A stretch of 64,000 nt of DNA from Streptomyces sp. WAC05374 (GCF_004353505.1 NZ_SMNQ01000011.1:1-64000); one strand, 5' to 3'; shown: positions 41,959 through 50,719, counted from the first letter of the stretch. A program made the numbers and translations. Notes: generated by a model from the letters alone, not told the origin.

Positions 41959-42698
41959 CCAGTACGGACACCGGGCTCTCCGCGACCGGTGCCGAACGGC
42001 TCGGCTTCGGCGTGCCCGGCTACGCCCACCCCCTGCTCGCCCCGGTGGAGTGGGCGGAGCTGACCCGCCCCGGCACACCCCTGCACTGGGCCGTCCTCAA
42101 TGTGGCGGACGGCCCCGGCGCCCGGCCGGACCCGCACTGCCTGGAGGCCGCTGGGAAGCTGCGCAACGCGGGCGTCCGGGTCCTGGGGCACGTGGACCTG
42201 CGCCACGGTTCACGCCCGTTCGGCGAGATCGTCTCCGACGCCCACCGCTACCTCGACTGGTACCTGGTGGACGGCTACCTGCTGGACCGCTGTCCCACGG
42301 ACCGGGCCGACCTGGCCGCCGTGCGGCGCACGACGGCCACCCTGGAGGTGATCCTGGAGGGCGGCGACGGCGGGCACCTGGTGCTGGGGCACGGCTCGCA
42401 CCCGTACCCCGGGTACGCCGAGATCGCCGACCAGTTGGTGACCTTCTGTGGGCCGTGGTCGGAATACCGCTGGTCGCAGGCGCCGGAGTGGACCGCCGAC
42501 CATCCGCCGGAGCGGTTCGCCCACCTCGTCCACGGGGTGCCGCGCACCCATCTCGACGAGGCGATGCGCATCGCCCGCTGGCAGGGCGCCGGAACGATCT
42601 TCTTCACCGACCGCACCGGACAAAACGATCCATTCGCGGCTCTGCCCGGCTACTGGGACGAAATCGTCTCGCAGGTCGGACCGGGTGTCTCGGAATGA
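41946..42698 (+). CDS. Spherulation-specific family 4 (GH135-like) protein
   Basis: This 250-residue protein is of the spherulin-4 family (Pfam PF12138 by memory). TIM-barrel-like strands are visible: GFGVPGYAHPLL, HWAVLNVADGPGARPDPH, GVRVLGHVDLRHG, DWYLVDGYLLDRCP and GAGTIFFTDRTG. The related fungal Sph3 (GH135) cleaves galactosaminogalactan, and the family is linked to the PelA hydrolase. No signal peptide is seen, so a cytoplasmic or unusually exported location must be assumed. GTG 41946 overlaps the epimerase end by 13 bp. In context it would trim or edit the polymer made by this cassette. Confidence 0.82.
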   Translation: MPHLTSTDTGLSATGAERLGFGVPGYAHPLLAPVEWAELTRPGTPLHWAVLNVADGPGARPDPHCLEAAGKLRNAGVRVLGHVDLRHGSRPFGEIVSDAHRYLDWYLVDGYLLDRCPTDRADLAAVRRTTATLEVILEGGDGGHLVLGHGSHPYPGYAEIADQLVTFCGPWSEYRWSQAPEWTADHPPERFAHLVHGVPRTHLDEAMRIARWQGAGTIFFTDRTGQNDPFAALPGYWDEIVSQVGPGVSE

Positions 42699-42759
42699 GG
42701 AGGGCCGTGGCAGTGTTACGGGAGAACAACCGTACTGACTACCGACCAACGGAGTCCCC

Positions 42760-43938
42760 GTGTCGCTGCCACCCCTGGTCGAGCCGGCTGCCGAGCTCAC
42801 CGTAGACGAGGTCCGCAGGTACTCCCGCCACCTGATCATCCCCGATGTCGGGATGGACGGGCAGAAGCGGCTCAAGAACGCCAAGGTGCTCTGCGTGGGC
42901 GCCGGCGGCCTCGGCTCGCCCGCCCTGATGTACCTGGCCGCGGCCGGCGTGGGCACGCTCGGCATCGTGGAGTTCGACGAGGTCGACGAGTCGAACCTCC
43001 AGCGGCAGATCATCCACAGCCAGTCCGACATCGGCCGCTCCAAGGCCGAGTCGGCGCGCGACAGCGTGCTCGGCATCAACCCGTACGTGAACGTGATCCT
43101 TCACGAGGAGCGGCTCGAGGCCGACAACGTGATGGACATCTTCAGCCAGTACGACCTGATCGTCGACGGCACGGACAACTTCGCCACGCGGTACCTGGTC
43201 AACGACGCGTGCGTGCTGCTGAACAAGCCGTACGTGTGGGGTTCGATCTACCGCTTCGACGGCCAGGCCTCCGTCTTCTGGTCCGAGTACGGCCCCTGCT
43301 ACCGCTGCCTCTACCCGGAGCCCCCGCCGCCGGGCATGGTCCCGTCCTGCGCCGAGGGCGGCGTGCTGGGCGTGCTGTGCGCGTCCATCGGCTCCATCCA
43401 GGTCACCGAGGCGATCAAGGTCCTGGCCGGTGTGGGCGACCCGCTGGTCGGCCGCCTGATGATCTATGACGCCCTGGAGATGCAGTACCGCCAGGTCAAG
43501 GTCCGCAAGGACCCGAACTGCGCGGTCTGCGGCGAGAACCCCACCGTCACGGAGCTCATCGACTACGAGGCCTTCTGCGGCGTCGTGTCCGAGGAGGCCC
43601 AGGAGGCGGCGCTCGGCTCGACGATCACTCCCAAGCAGCTCAAGGAGTGGATCGACGAGGGCGAGAACATCGACATCATCGACGTCCGCGAGAAGAACGA
43701 GTACGAGATCGTCTCGATCCCGGGCGCCCGCCTGATCCCGAAGAACGAGTTCCTGATGGGCACCGCCCTCCAGGACCTCCCGCAGGACAAGAAGATCGTC
43801 CTGCATTGCAAGACGGGTGTCCGCAGTGCGGAAGTCCTCGCCGTGCTGAAGTCCGCGGGCTTCGCGGACGCCGTGCACGTCGGCGGTGGCGTCATCGGCT
43901 GGGTCAACCAGATCGAGCCGCAGAAGCCGGTCTACTAG
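42760..43938 (+). CDS. moeZ: MoeZ adenylyltransferase/sulfurtransferase
   Basis: The product has 392 residues. The N-terminal MoeB/ThiF/E1-like domain (about 10-270) has VGAGGLGSPAL, IVDGTDNFATRYLVND, the R residues of NLQRQ, and two Zn-type CxxC pairs (CYRC and CAVC). The C-terminal rhodanese domain has active-site C350 in LHCKTGVRS. MoeZ adenylates the C-terminus of ubiquitin-like sulfur carriers and turns them into thiocarboxylates for molybdopterin, cysteine or thiamine synthesis, and in some actinomycetes for thio-metabolites. It corresponds to Rv3206c. GTG 42760 is used. A strong terminator follows. Confidence 0.95.
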   Translation: MSLPPLVEPAAELTVDEVRRYSRHLIIPDVGMDGQKRLKNAKVLCVGAGGLGSPALMYLAAAGVGTLGIVEFDEVDESNLQRQIIHSQSDIGRSKAESARDSVLGINPYVNVILHEERLEADNVMDIFSQYDLIVDGTDNFATRYLVNDACVLLNKPYVWGSIYRFDGQASVFWSEYGPCYRCLYPEPPPPGMVPSCAEGGVLGVLCASIGSIQVTEAIKVLAGVGDPLVGRLMIYDALEMQYRQVKVRKDPNCAVCGENPTVTELIDYEAFCGVVSEEAQEAALGSTITPKQLKEWIDEGENIDIIDVREKNEYEIVSIPGARLIPKNEFLMGTALQDLPQDKKIVLHCKTGVRSAEVLAVLKSAGFADAVHVGGGVIGWVNQIEPQKPVY

Positions 43939-43956
43939 ACCGCACGTTCGTGAGTG

Positions 43957-43983
43957 GGGCCGGACCCGGTGCGGGTCCGGCCC
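43957..43983. terminator. Hairpin between convergent moeZ and hydrolase genes
   Basis: A perfect 12-bp stem, GGGCCGGACCCG (43957-43968) and CGGGTCCGGCCC (43972-43983), with a 3-nt loop; outer GTGAG/CTCAC bases extend it with a bulge. Confidence 0.8.
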
Positions 43984-44002
43984 TCACGCTTCCCGGGGGC
44001 GC

Positions 44003-45556
44003 TCAGGAGCAGGTCGTGCCGCTCGCCGGGACCTTGCCGTCCAGCAGGTAGCCGTTCACCGTGTCCTGCACGCACGCGTTGCCGCTGCCGTACGCGCCGT
44101 GCCCCTCGCCCTTGTAGGTGAGGAGGACGCCGACGCCCGCACCGAGCTCGTCGGCCATCTTCTTGGCGCCCTCGTAGGGCGTCGCCGAGTCGCCCGTGGT
44201 GCCGACGACCAGGATCGGGGCCGAGCCCGGGGCGCTCGCCTCGGGCGTGACGCCCTCGCCCTTCACCGGCCAGTCGGCGCACCAGCCCGCTGTGTCCCAG
44301 GCCATGAACTCGGCGAAGACCGGCGATATCTTCCGGAACTCCGGCAGCAGCGCCTTGGCCTCGGCCACCGTCGGCCGGCTGCTGCTGTCGGCGCACGAGA
44401 TGGCGCGCTGCGAATGCGCCTGCGTGCCGTAGGTGCCGTCCGGCTCCCGGTCGTTGTAGATGTCGGCGAGGCGCAGCAGGGCGCCACCCCGGCCCGTCTC
44501 CGCCTCCTCGAGGCTCTTGGTGAGATAGGGCCACGTCTCTTCCGAGTACAGCGTCGCCGCGATGCCGGTGAGCGCGAGGCTCTGGGTGAGTGTGCGGCCG
44601 TCGGCGGTGGACAGCGGCTCGCGGTCCAGTCGCTTCAGCAGCGCCGTCACGCGCGCGTTGCCCGCCGCGGCGCCCTCGCCGGTGGACGCGAAGTAGTTGT
44701 TCAGCGCCCGCTGGAAGCCGATGGCCTGGTTGCGGGCGTGGCCCGCGCTGTCCGCCGTCGGGTCGACCACCGCGTCCAGGACCGTGCGGCCGACATTGCG
44801 CGGGAACAAGTGGGCGTACGTGCCGCCCAGTTGGGTGCCGTAGGAGAAGCCCATGTAGTGGAGCTTCTCGTCCCCGAGCACATGCCGGACGAGGTCCAGG
44901 TCCCGCGCGGTGTTGCTCGTGGTGACATGGGCGATGACCTTGCCGGACCGTTCGGCGCAGCCGGCGCCGAAGTCGGCGCCGTCCTTCATGAAGGCGGCCT
45001 CTTCGGCGGGCGTGTCCGGGGTGAGGTCGACCCGCTCCAGGGAGGCGGCCTGGTCCTCGCTGTCGCGGCACGTCACCCCGGAGCTCCGGGCGACCCCGCG
45101 CGGGTCGAACCCGACCAGGTCGTAGCGGGCGCCCAGCTCGTGGTACTCCCCGGCCATGCGCGGCATGGCGGTCACCCCGGAGGCGCCGGGGCCACCGAAG
45201 TTGAACAGGAGGGAGCCGATGCGGCGGTCCTTGTCGCGGGCCTCCTGGCGGATCAGCGCGATGGAGATCGTCTCGCCGCCGGGCTTCGCGTAGTCCAGGG
45301 GCACCTTCACGCTCGCGCAGCGCCACTGCGAGCCGGGCTTCTCGCCGCCCTTGGGCGCCTCGCAGGCGCGCCAGTCGGGCTTCTGGCCGGTGAGCGCGGC
45401 GGGCAGGCCGGCCATCGCGCCGCTCCGGGAGGAGCCGCCGGTGGAGCCGCCGGTGCCGCCGCCCGCGTCCGTACCGCCGCTGTCGCAGCCGGAGACCAGC
45501 GCGGCCACCAGCGCCGCGGCGACCGCCGGGCCGCCGGCCCGTACCCGCATGGACAT
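44003..45556 (-). CDS. Secreted lipoprotein tripeptidyl-aminopeptidase-like hydrolase 1
   Basis: This 517-residue alpha/beta hydrolase is of the Streptomyces TAP/SlpD/SlpE family. The signal peptide ends in the lipobox LVSGC (lipidated Cys24). The core has FNFGGPGASGVTAMP (oxyanion region), RYDLVGFDPRGVARS, nucleophile Ser in GFSYGTQLGG, Asp in LVVGTTGDSATPYE and His in YKGEGHGAYGSG. Members remove peptides from the N-terminus of extracellular substrates. It is a tandem paralogue of the next gene. ATG 45556 was selected. It acts at the outer face of the membrane. Confidence 0.88.
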   Translation of the reverse strand: MSMRVRAGGPAVAAALVAALVSGCDSGGTDAGGGTGGSTGGSSRSGAMAGLPAALTGQKPDWRACEAPKGGEKPGSQWRCASVKVPLDYAKPGGETISIALIRQEARDKDRRIGSLLFNFGGPGASGVTAMPRMAGEYHELGARYDLVGFDPRGVARSSGVTCRDSEDQAASLERVDLTPDTPAEEAAFMKDGADFGAGCAERSGKVIAHVTTSNTARDLDLVRHVLGDEKLHYMGFSYGTQLGGTYAHLFPRNVGRTVLDAVVDPTADSAGHARNQAIGFQRALNNYFASTGEGAAAGNARVTALLKRLDREPLSTADGRTLTQSLALTGIAATLYSEETWPYLTKSLEEAETGRGGALLRLADIYNDREPDGTYGTQAHSQRAISCADSSSRPTVAEAKALLPEFRKISPVFAEFMAWDTAGWCADWPVKGEGVTPEASAPGSAPILVVGTTGDSATPYEGAKKMADELGAGVGVLLTYKGEGHGAYGSGNACVQDTVNGYLLDGKVPASGTTCS

Positions 45557-45636
45557 GTGTCCCCCCAACTCCAGTACCGGATCTCCATCCTAGGCACGGC
45601 CGCCGACAGCGCCCCGAGCCGGCCGCCGCCACCCGG

Positions 45637-47274
45637 CTACGGGCACACCGTGCCGGACTTCGGGACCTTGCCGTCCAGCAGGTAGGCGTCCACCGTGCGC
45701 TTCACGCACGCGTCGCCGCTGTTGTACGCGCCGTGCCCCTGGCCCTCGTAGGTCAGCTCCACCCCGACGCCCTTGCCCAGCGCGGCGGCCATCGCCGCGG
45801 CACCCGCGTACGGGGTGGCCGGGTCACCGGTGTTGCCGACGACGAGGATGGGCGCCGAGCCCGGCGCGCTGACGTCGGGGTGGTCCCATGTGCCGCCGAC
45901 CGGCCACTGGGAGCAGGTGAGCAGCCCCCAGCCGAGGAAGTCGCCGAAGAGGGGGGACGCCGTGCGGAACTCGGGGAGCTTGGCCTTCGTCTGCTCGGCG
46001 GAGAAGCGTGCCTTGTCGTCGACGCAGTTGATGGCGGCGTTGGCGGCCTGGAGATTGCTGTAGTTCCCGTTCTGGTCGCGGCCGTTCATGGAGTCGGACA
46101 GCGCGAGGAGCAGGCCGCCGTCGCCACCGTCCGCCTCGTCGAGGCCCTGTTCCAGGTAGGGCCAGTACTCCTTGGAGTACAGGGACTGGAGGATGCCGTT
46201 GGTGGCCTGCGACTGGGTGAGCTTGCGGTCGCCGATGCCGGCGATGGGCTTCTTGTCCAGTTGGGCGAGGAGACCGGAGATGTAGTCCTCGATCTCCTTG
46301 ACGCTGCTGCCCGGCAGTTTGCAGGCGTCGCCGCGCCGCAGGCAGTCCTCGGCGAAGTTGTTCAGCGCGAGCTGGAAGCCCCTGGCCTGGCCGAGCGCTC
46401 CCTGCTCGGCGGTGCCGTTGGGGTTGACCACGGCGTCGAAGACCGCCCGGCCGACGTTCCCGGGGAAGAGGTGGGCATAGACGCCGCCCAGCTCGGTGCC
46501 GTACGAGATGCCGAAGTAGTGCAGCTTGGTGTCGCCGAGCACCTGCCGCATCAGGTCCAGGTCGCGGGCGGCGTTGGAGGTGCCGACGTGCGGGAGCGTG
46601 TCGCCGGAGTTCTCCTCGCAGGCGGCGGCGAACCGCTGGAGACCGTCCTGGAAGGTCCGCTCCTCGGCCGCGTCGTCGGGCGTGGAGTCCAGCGCGAAGA
46701 ACGCGTCCAGCTCGGAGTCGTCCTGGCACTCCACGCCCTCACTGCGGCCGACCCCGCGCGGGTCGAAGCTGACCAGGTCGTACCGGGTGCGCAGGGACTC
46801 GTACTCCTTGGCGAAGGAGGGCAGGGCGGTGATGCCGGAGCCGCCCGGGCCGCCGAAGTTGAAGATGAGCGAGCCGATACGTTTCGCCGGGTCGGTGGCC
46901 CTGGCCCGGATGAGCCCCAGCTCGATGGTCTCCCCGCCGGGGTCGGCGTAGTCGAGCGGGGCCTGCATGAAGGAGCACTCCCACTTCGTCCCGCCGGGCA
47001 GCGGGGAGGGGGCGGTTCCCGTGCCCTCCTGAAGGGACGGCGCCGGACAGTCCTCCCAGGTCAGCTTCTGGGTGGTCAGCTCCGTGGGCCGGTCCGGGTC
47101 ACGGCCGCCCCGGTCGCCGTCGCCGGAGCAGCCGGCGGCCATCAGGACGGTGGCGGTCGCGGCGGCGAGCACGGCGGCGGAGCGCGTCGCGGGCCTGGTG
47201 GCGGAGCGGGGAGCGCGCGCGGCGGCACGCCGTGGGGTGCGGGTGGCGGCGGGCCGGGCGGCGCGGGAGGTCAT
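45637..47274 (-). CDS. Secreted lipoprotein tripeptidyl-aminopeptidase-like hydrolase 2
   Basis: This 545-residue paralogue of the previous gene has the same layout and catalytic motifs (FNFGGPGGSGITALP, RYDLVSFDPRGVGRS, GISYGTELGG, LVVGNTGDPATPYA, YEGQGHGAYNSG). The signal peptide has a long Arg-rich N-region and ends with a lipobox around AAGC (Cys49), so it too may be Tat- or Sec-exported. The C-terminal YLLDGKVP-x-SGT-x-C is shared by both copies. It is transcribed toward the first copy, 80 bp away. The pair probably arose by duplication and may differ in substrate length preference. Confidence 0.88.
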   Translation of the reverse strand: MTSRAARPAATRTPRRAAARAPRSATRPATRSAAVLAAATATVLMAAGCSGDGDRGGRDPDRPTELTTQKLTWEDCPAPSLQEGTGTAPSPLPGGTKWECSFMQAPLDYADPGGETIELGLIRARATDPAKRIGSLIFNFGGPGGSGITALPSFAKEYESLRTRYDLVSFDPRGVGRSEGVECQDDSELDAFFALDSTPDDAAEERTFQDGLQRFAAACEENSGDTLPHVGTSNAARDLDLMRQVLGDTKLHYFGISYGTELGGVYAHLFPGNVGRAVFDAVVNPNGTAEQGALGQARGFQLALNNFAEDCLRRGDACKLPGSSVKEIEDYISGLLAQLDKKPIAGIGDRKLTQSQATNGILQSLYSKEYWPYLEQGLDEADGGDGGLLLALSDSMNGRDQNGNYSNLQAANAAINCVDDKARFSAEQTKAKLPEFRTASPLFGDFLGWGLLTCSQWPVGGTWDHPDVSAPGSAPILVVGNTGDPATPYAGAAAMAAALGKGVGVELTYEGQGHGAYNSGDACVKRTVDAYLLDGKVPKSGTVCP

Positions 47275-47411
47275 GGACCCATGGTGCGCCGGGGTCCCGC
47301 CCGGCGCCCGTGACGAGGTCCATGCGGGTGGCCCGGGGGCTCGGCGGCCGGGGCAGGTGAGGCGGGGCCTGTGCGGCCGGGCGGGGCACGGGCGCACGGG
47401 GCGGGCGGCCC

Positions 47412-50144
47412 CTAGAGGGCGTCCTTACGGGTGAGGTAGTTGAACGAGAACCACCCCGGCAGCACCGGCAGCCACAGCGTCATCACGCGGTAGAGCAGCA
47501 CGGCCGGTGCCGCCACCTCCGTGGCCAGGCCGCCCACCGCCACCAGACCGATGGTCAGGGTGGTCTCCACCGCGCCGACGCCGCCCGGCGTCGGCGCCGC
47601 CGAGCCCAGGGCGTTGCCCGCGAGGAACACCACGGCGAGACTCGCGTAACTCAGGGGCTGAGCCCCGCCCGAGAAGGCGCGGATCGACGCGTCCAGGCAG
47701 AGCACGAACGCGCCGGTCAGCAGCAGCATCCCGCCGATGCCGGTGAGCAGCTTCGTGGGGCGTTGCAGCACGTCCAGCATGCGCGGCACCACACCCGCGA
47801 ACAGCGAGCGCAGACGGGTCACGACGAACTTGCGCAGGCCCGGGATGGCCGTGACGACCAGCACCAGCACCGCCACCGTCAGCAGGCCCGCGATCACGGT
47901 CCTGGACGGCGTGAAGTCCTGCGTCTTCTCCGTCCCCGTCAGGTAGCCGAAGGACAGCAGCAGCAGGATGTGCGCCCCGAGCCCGAACAACTGCGAGGCG
48001 CCCACGCTCGCCACCGCGAGCCCCGGCCGGACCCCCGACCGCTGGAGGAACCGGGTGTTGAGCGCCACACCGCCCACCGCCGCCGGGGCGACGATCTTCA
48101 CGAACGACCCCGCCACCTGGGCGATCACCGTCCGCCCGAACGGCACCCGCTCGGGGACGAAGCCCAGCAGGCTCATCGCGGCCGCCACGTAGCTCACCGC
48201 CGAGAAGAGCAGCGCCACGGCGACCCACGCCCAGTCCGCCTCGGCGAACGTGGACACGGACAGCGACGCCTTGGAGATCTGGGAGATCAGGAAGTACACG
48301 GCGATGGCGCCCGCGATGATGCTGATCAGGGTGCGGGGCCGGATGCGCTCCAGCCGGGCCGGTTCCACCGGGGCCTGGGGGCGGATCAGCAGCACCTGCT
48401 GCCGGATCTGCACCAGCAGGTCCTCCTCGCGGGCCTCGTCCAGGGCCTCGTCGAGGGCGCGCTTCTCGGCCTGCTTCTCCGCGCGTACCGCCTTGCGGTC
48501 GGCCCGCTTCTCCTCCTCGGTCTTCTCGGCGTGGCCCTCCATACGGGCGTGCTTGGCCGCCTCCGAGGCGGCCAGCACCGCCTCCCGCTCCCGCTGCGCC
48601 CGCTCCTTCGCCAGCTTGCGCAGGGTGGCGCGGGTCGACCGGCTCAGCGCGATCGGCTGGAGCAGCGGCAGGCAGTCCGCGACCCGGTCCGGGCCGAGGG
48701 CGTCCACGGCGGCGGCGACCGCGCGCTCGGCCCCGACGCGCAGCCCCAGGGTGGTCAGGAGCTGGGCGATGTCCATCCGCAGCACCAGGTCGCCGGCCGC
48801 GATCTCGCCGCCCCGCAGGTCCGTGACGATCACCTTGCCGGAACGATCCACCACAAGGGCGTCGCCGGTCAGCCTGCGGTGCGCGATACGCCGCGACTGC
48901 AAGGCCTTCACCTGCTGCCAGGCGCCCCGCACGACCTCGTCGGTGATCTCCTTGTCGTCCAGCGCGTCCAGCGAACGCCCGCCGAGGTGCTCGTACACCA
49001 GCATCACGGCGTCCGGGCCGAGCTCGGAGGTGGCGATCAGCTTGGGCGCGTTGGCGCCGGCCGCGATCGCCGCGTACGCCAGCAGCGCCTCCTGCTCCAG
49101 CGCCTGGCGCAGGGACTGGATGGAGCGGCGGGTGGTGATGCCCCGGAGCGTCAGCCGCCGCCAGACCCGGTAGAAGAAGCCCTGCGCCTGCTGCTCGCGG
49201 TCGACGACGGTGACGTCGAGCGGGGGGCCCTCCTCCAGGGTGACCAGGTAGCGCCGGCCCCGGTCGCCCTGCTCGGCCAGGTCGGTGAGGTCCTCGGCGC
49301 GCATCGCGGTGACCGGGCGGAAGCCGACGTGGCGCAGGCCCGCCAGGAGCGTCTGCCCGGTGGGGCGGACATTGGGGGAGCCGACCGCGTACAGCGTGCC
49401 GTAGGCGACGGTCCAGCCGATCAGGATCGTCAGGATGATCGAGAAGGGCGTGGTGTAGTTGGCGACCAGCATCGCGAACGCGTCGAGCAGCAGCACCACC
49501 CACAGCGACACCCGCCAGCGCGGCCTGCGGGCCATCCCCACGGCCGTCATGTAGGCGATGACCGGAGCCAGGTACCCGTGGACCGGGTCGGACAGGCCGC
49601 CCCCCGCCTGCGGCTGGGTCAGCGCCTCCTGGATGGTGCTGGGCGCGGCCCTGGCGACCCACAGGTCGGTGGCGAGGGTGACACCGTGCGCCAGTACGGC
49701 GGCGAGGACGCCGTCCGCGATGCGCAGCCCGTCGCGTTTGATCAGCCGCTCGATCGCGAAGGCGACCGGGACGAGCAGCACGGCGATGCTGGAGACCAGC
49801 CCGGCGACCTTGACGAAGACGTCGGGGGCCTGGCCGGTGCCCTTGCTGATGTCCTCTTCCAGGCCGGTGGTGGTGGCGTGGGCGAAGGCGGCGATGGCGA
49901 TGACGACACCGATCGCGAGGATGCCGACGAGCAGGCGCAGCAGGTCGGACGGCCGGTGCACGCGTGCGGCCAGAAGCGGCTCGTCACCGGAGACGCGGTC
50001 GATGTGGCTCTCCGCGTTCACGCACACCGTCTCCTTCGTCTGTTTCTTCTCCATCGTCTCAGGAGGCCCCGAAGTGGTCGCCACTTCGGGAGGCCGCACA
50101 TCCTGCCCCTTCGCCGCGTCTGTGTCTTGTTGATCTCGTATCAC
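47412..50144 (-). CDS. Membrane protein with degenerate kinase-like domain and YbhN/LPG-flippase-like C-terminus
   Basis: This 910-residue protein is one fusion: about seven transmembrane helices (about 70-250), a cytoplasmic kinase-like module (about 285-480), a Lys/Glu/Arg coiled segment (about 500-590), and a second membrane domain (about 610-905) of the lysylphosphatidylglycerol synthase TM/YbhN type. In the kinase module the catalytic loop reads HRRLTGDALVVD where active enzymes have HGDLHPGNILVD, so the catalytic Asp and the metal-binding Asn are replaced, while a later TDLRGG keeps its Asp. It is probably a pseudokinase-regulated lipid flippase or transporter; its exact role is unknown. 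The start is GTG 50144. Confidence 0.82.
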   Translation of the reverse strand: MIRDQQDTDAAKGQDVRPPEVATTSGPPETMEKKQTKETVCVNAESHIDRVSGDEPLLAARVHRPSDLLRLLVGILAIGVVIAIAAFAHATTTGLEEDISKGTGQAPDVFVKVAGLVSSIAVLLVPVAFAIERLIKRDGLRIADGVLAAVLAHGVTLATDLWVARAAPSTIQEALTQPQAGGGLSDPVHGYLAPVIAYMTAVGMARRPRWRVSLWVVLLLDAFAMLVANYTTPFSIILTILIGWTVAYGTLYAVGSPNVRPTGQTLLAGLRHVGFRPVTAMRAEDLTDLAEQGDRGRRYLVTLEEGPPLDVTVVDREQQAQGFFYRVWRRLTLRGITTRRSIQSLRQALEQEALLAYAAIAAGANAPKLIATSELGPDAVMLVYEHLGGRSLDALDDKEITDEVVRGAWQQVKALQSRRIAHRRLTGDALVVDRSGKVIVTDLRGGEIAAGDLVLRMDIAQLLTTLGLRVGAERAVAAAVDALGPDRVADCLPLLQPIALSRSTRATLRKLAKERAQREREAVLAASEAAKHARMEGHAEKTEEEKRADRKAVRAEKQAEKRALDEALDEAREEDLLVQIRQQVLLIRPQAPVEPARLERIRPRTLISIIAGAIAVYFLISQISKASLSVSTFAEADWAWVAVALLFSAVSYVAAAMSLLGFVPERVPFGRTVIAQVAGSFVKIVAPAAVGGVALNTRFLQRSGVRPGLAVASVGASQLFGLGAHILLLLSFGYLTGTEKTQDFTPSRTVIAGLLTVAVLVLVVTAIPGLRKFVVTRLRSLFAGVVPRMLDVLQRPTKLLTGIGGMLLLTGAFVLCLDASIRAFSGGAQPLSYASLAVVFLAGNALGSAAPTPGGVGAVETTLTIGLVAVGGLATEVAAPAVLLYRVMTLWLPVLPGWFSFNYLTRKDAL

Positions 50145-50242
50145 CGGTCACCGCCCGGAAGATGGTGGCATGACCGGGCCGTGCCGGGGGCCATCAGGGT
50201 GCATTGCCCGCGTTGTCGGTGGTGTGGTGCAGGATGGACCGG

Positions 50243-50719
50243 GTGAGTGCTGAGGAGCTTCCGGAGTACGCGGAACGGGTGCTGGAAGTCGCCGAGCTGA
50301 TCCCGCCCGGCCGGGTGATGACGTACGGGGACGTCGCCGAATGGCTCGCACAGGACGAGGCCGGCGGACTGCCCGATGAGGTCGGCGGCCGGTCGGACGA
50401 GGGCGGCGGGCGGTCGGACCGGGCCGGCGGGCGGCGGGTGGGCGGTCCGCGCCAGGTGGGGCGCGTGATGGCGCTCTACGGCGGCGCGGTGCCGTGGTGG
50501 CGGGTGGTGCGGGCGGACGGCCGGCTCCTGCCGGGCCACGAGCTGCGTGCCCTCGGTCACTACCGGGAGGAGGGCACCCCGCTGCGCGAGGCGACGCGGC
50601 ACGGCGAGGACCATCTGCCGCGGCTCGACATGCGCCGGGCGCGCTGGGACGGCACCTCCGGCGGTAACGGCGGCGGTGACGGTTCCGGCGGCGGCGCGAG
50701 TGCGATGGCTCACAGGTGA
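50243..50719 (+). CDS. Alkyltransferase-like (ATL) DNA repair protein
   Basis: This 158-residue member of the O6-alkylguanine-DNA alkyltransferase family lacks the catalytic Cys: VPWWRVV stands where MGMT has the PCHRV motif. ATL proteins bind O6-alkylguanine and recruit nucleotide-excision repair. GRVMTYGDVAEWL, PRQVGRVMALYGG and GHYREEGTPLR are conserved. A ~25-residue Gly/Asp/Arg insertion with GGRSD repeats sits between WLAQDEA and PRQVG. GTG 50243 is preferred because AGGATGG lies upstream; ATG 50234 is an alternative. It is divergent from the flippase gene, and the M. tuberculosis counterpart (Rv3204) lies beside the same neighbours. Confidence 0.85.
   Translation: MSAEELPEYAERVLEVAELIPPGRVMTYGDVAEWLAQDEAGGLPDEVGGRSDEGGGRSDRAGGRRVGGPRQVGRVMALYGGAVPWWRVVRADGRLLPGHELRALGHYREEGTPLREATRHGEDHLPRLDMRRARWDGTSGGNGGGDGSGGGASAMAHR

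Noticed and set aside
37630..42698. A secondary-metabolite gene cluster around the glycosyltransferase and epimerase
   Set aside because: No PKS, NRPS, terpene or other scaffold enzyme is present; the parts fit polysaccharide synthesis.
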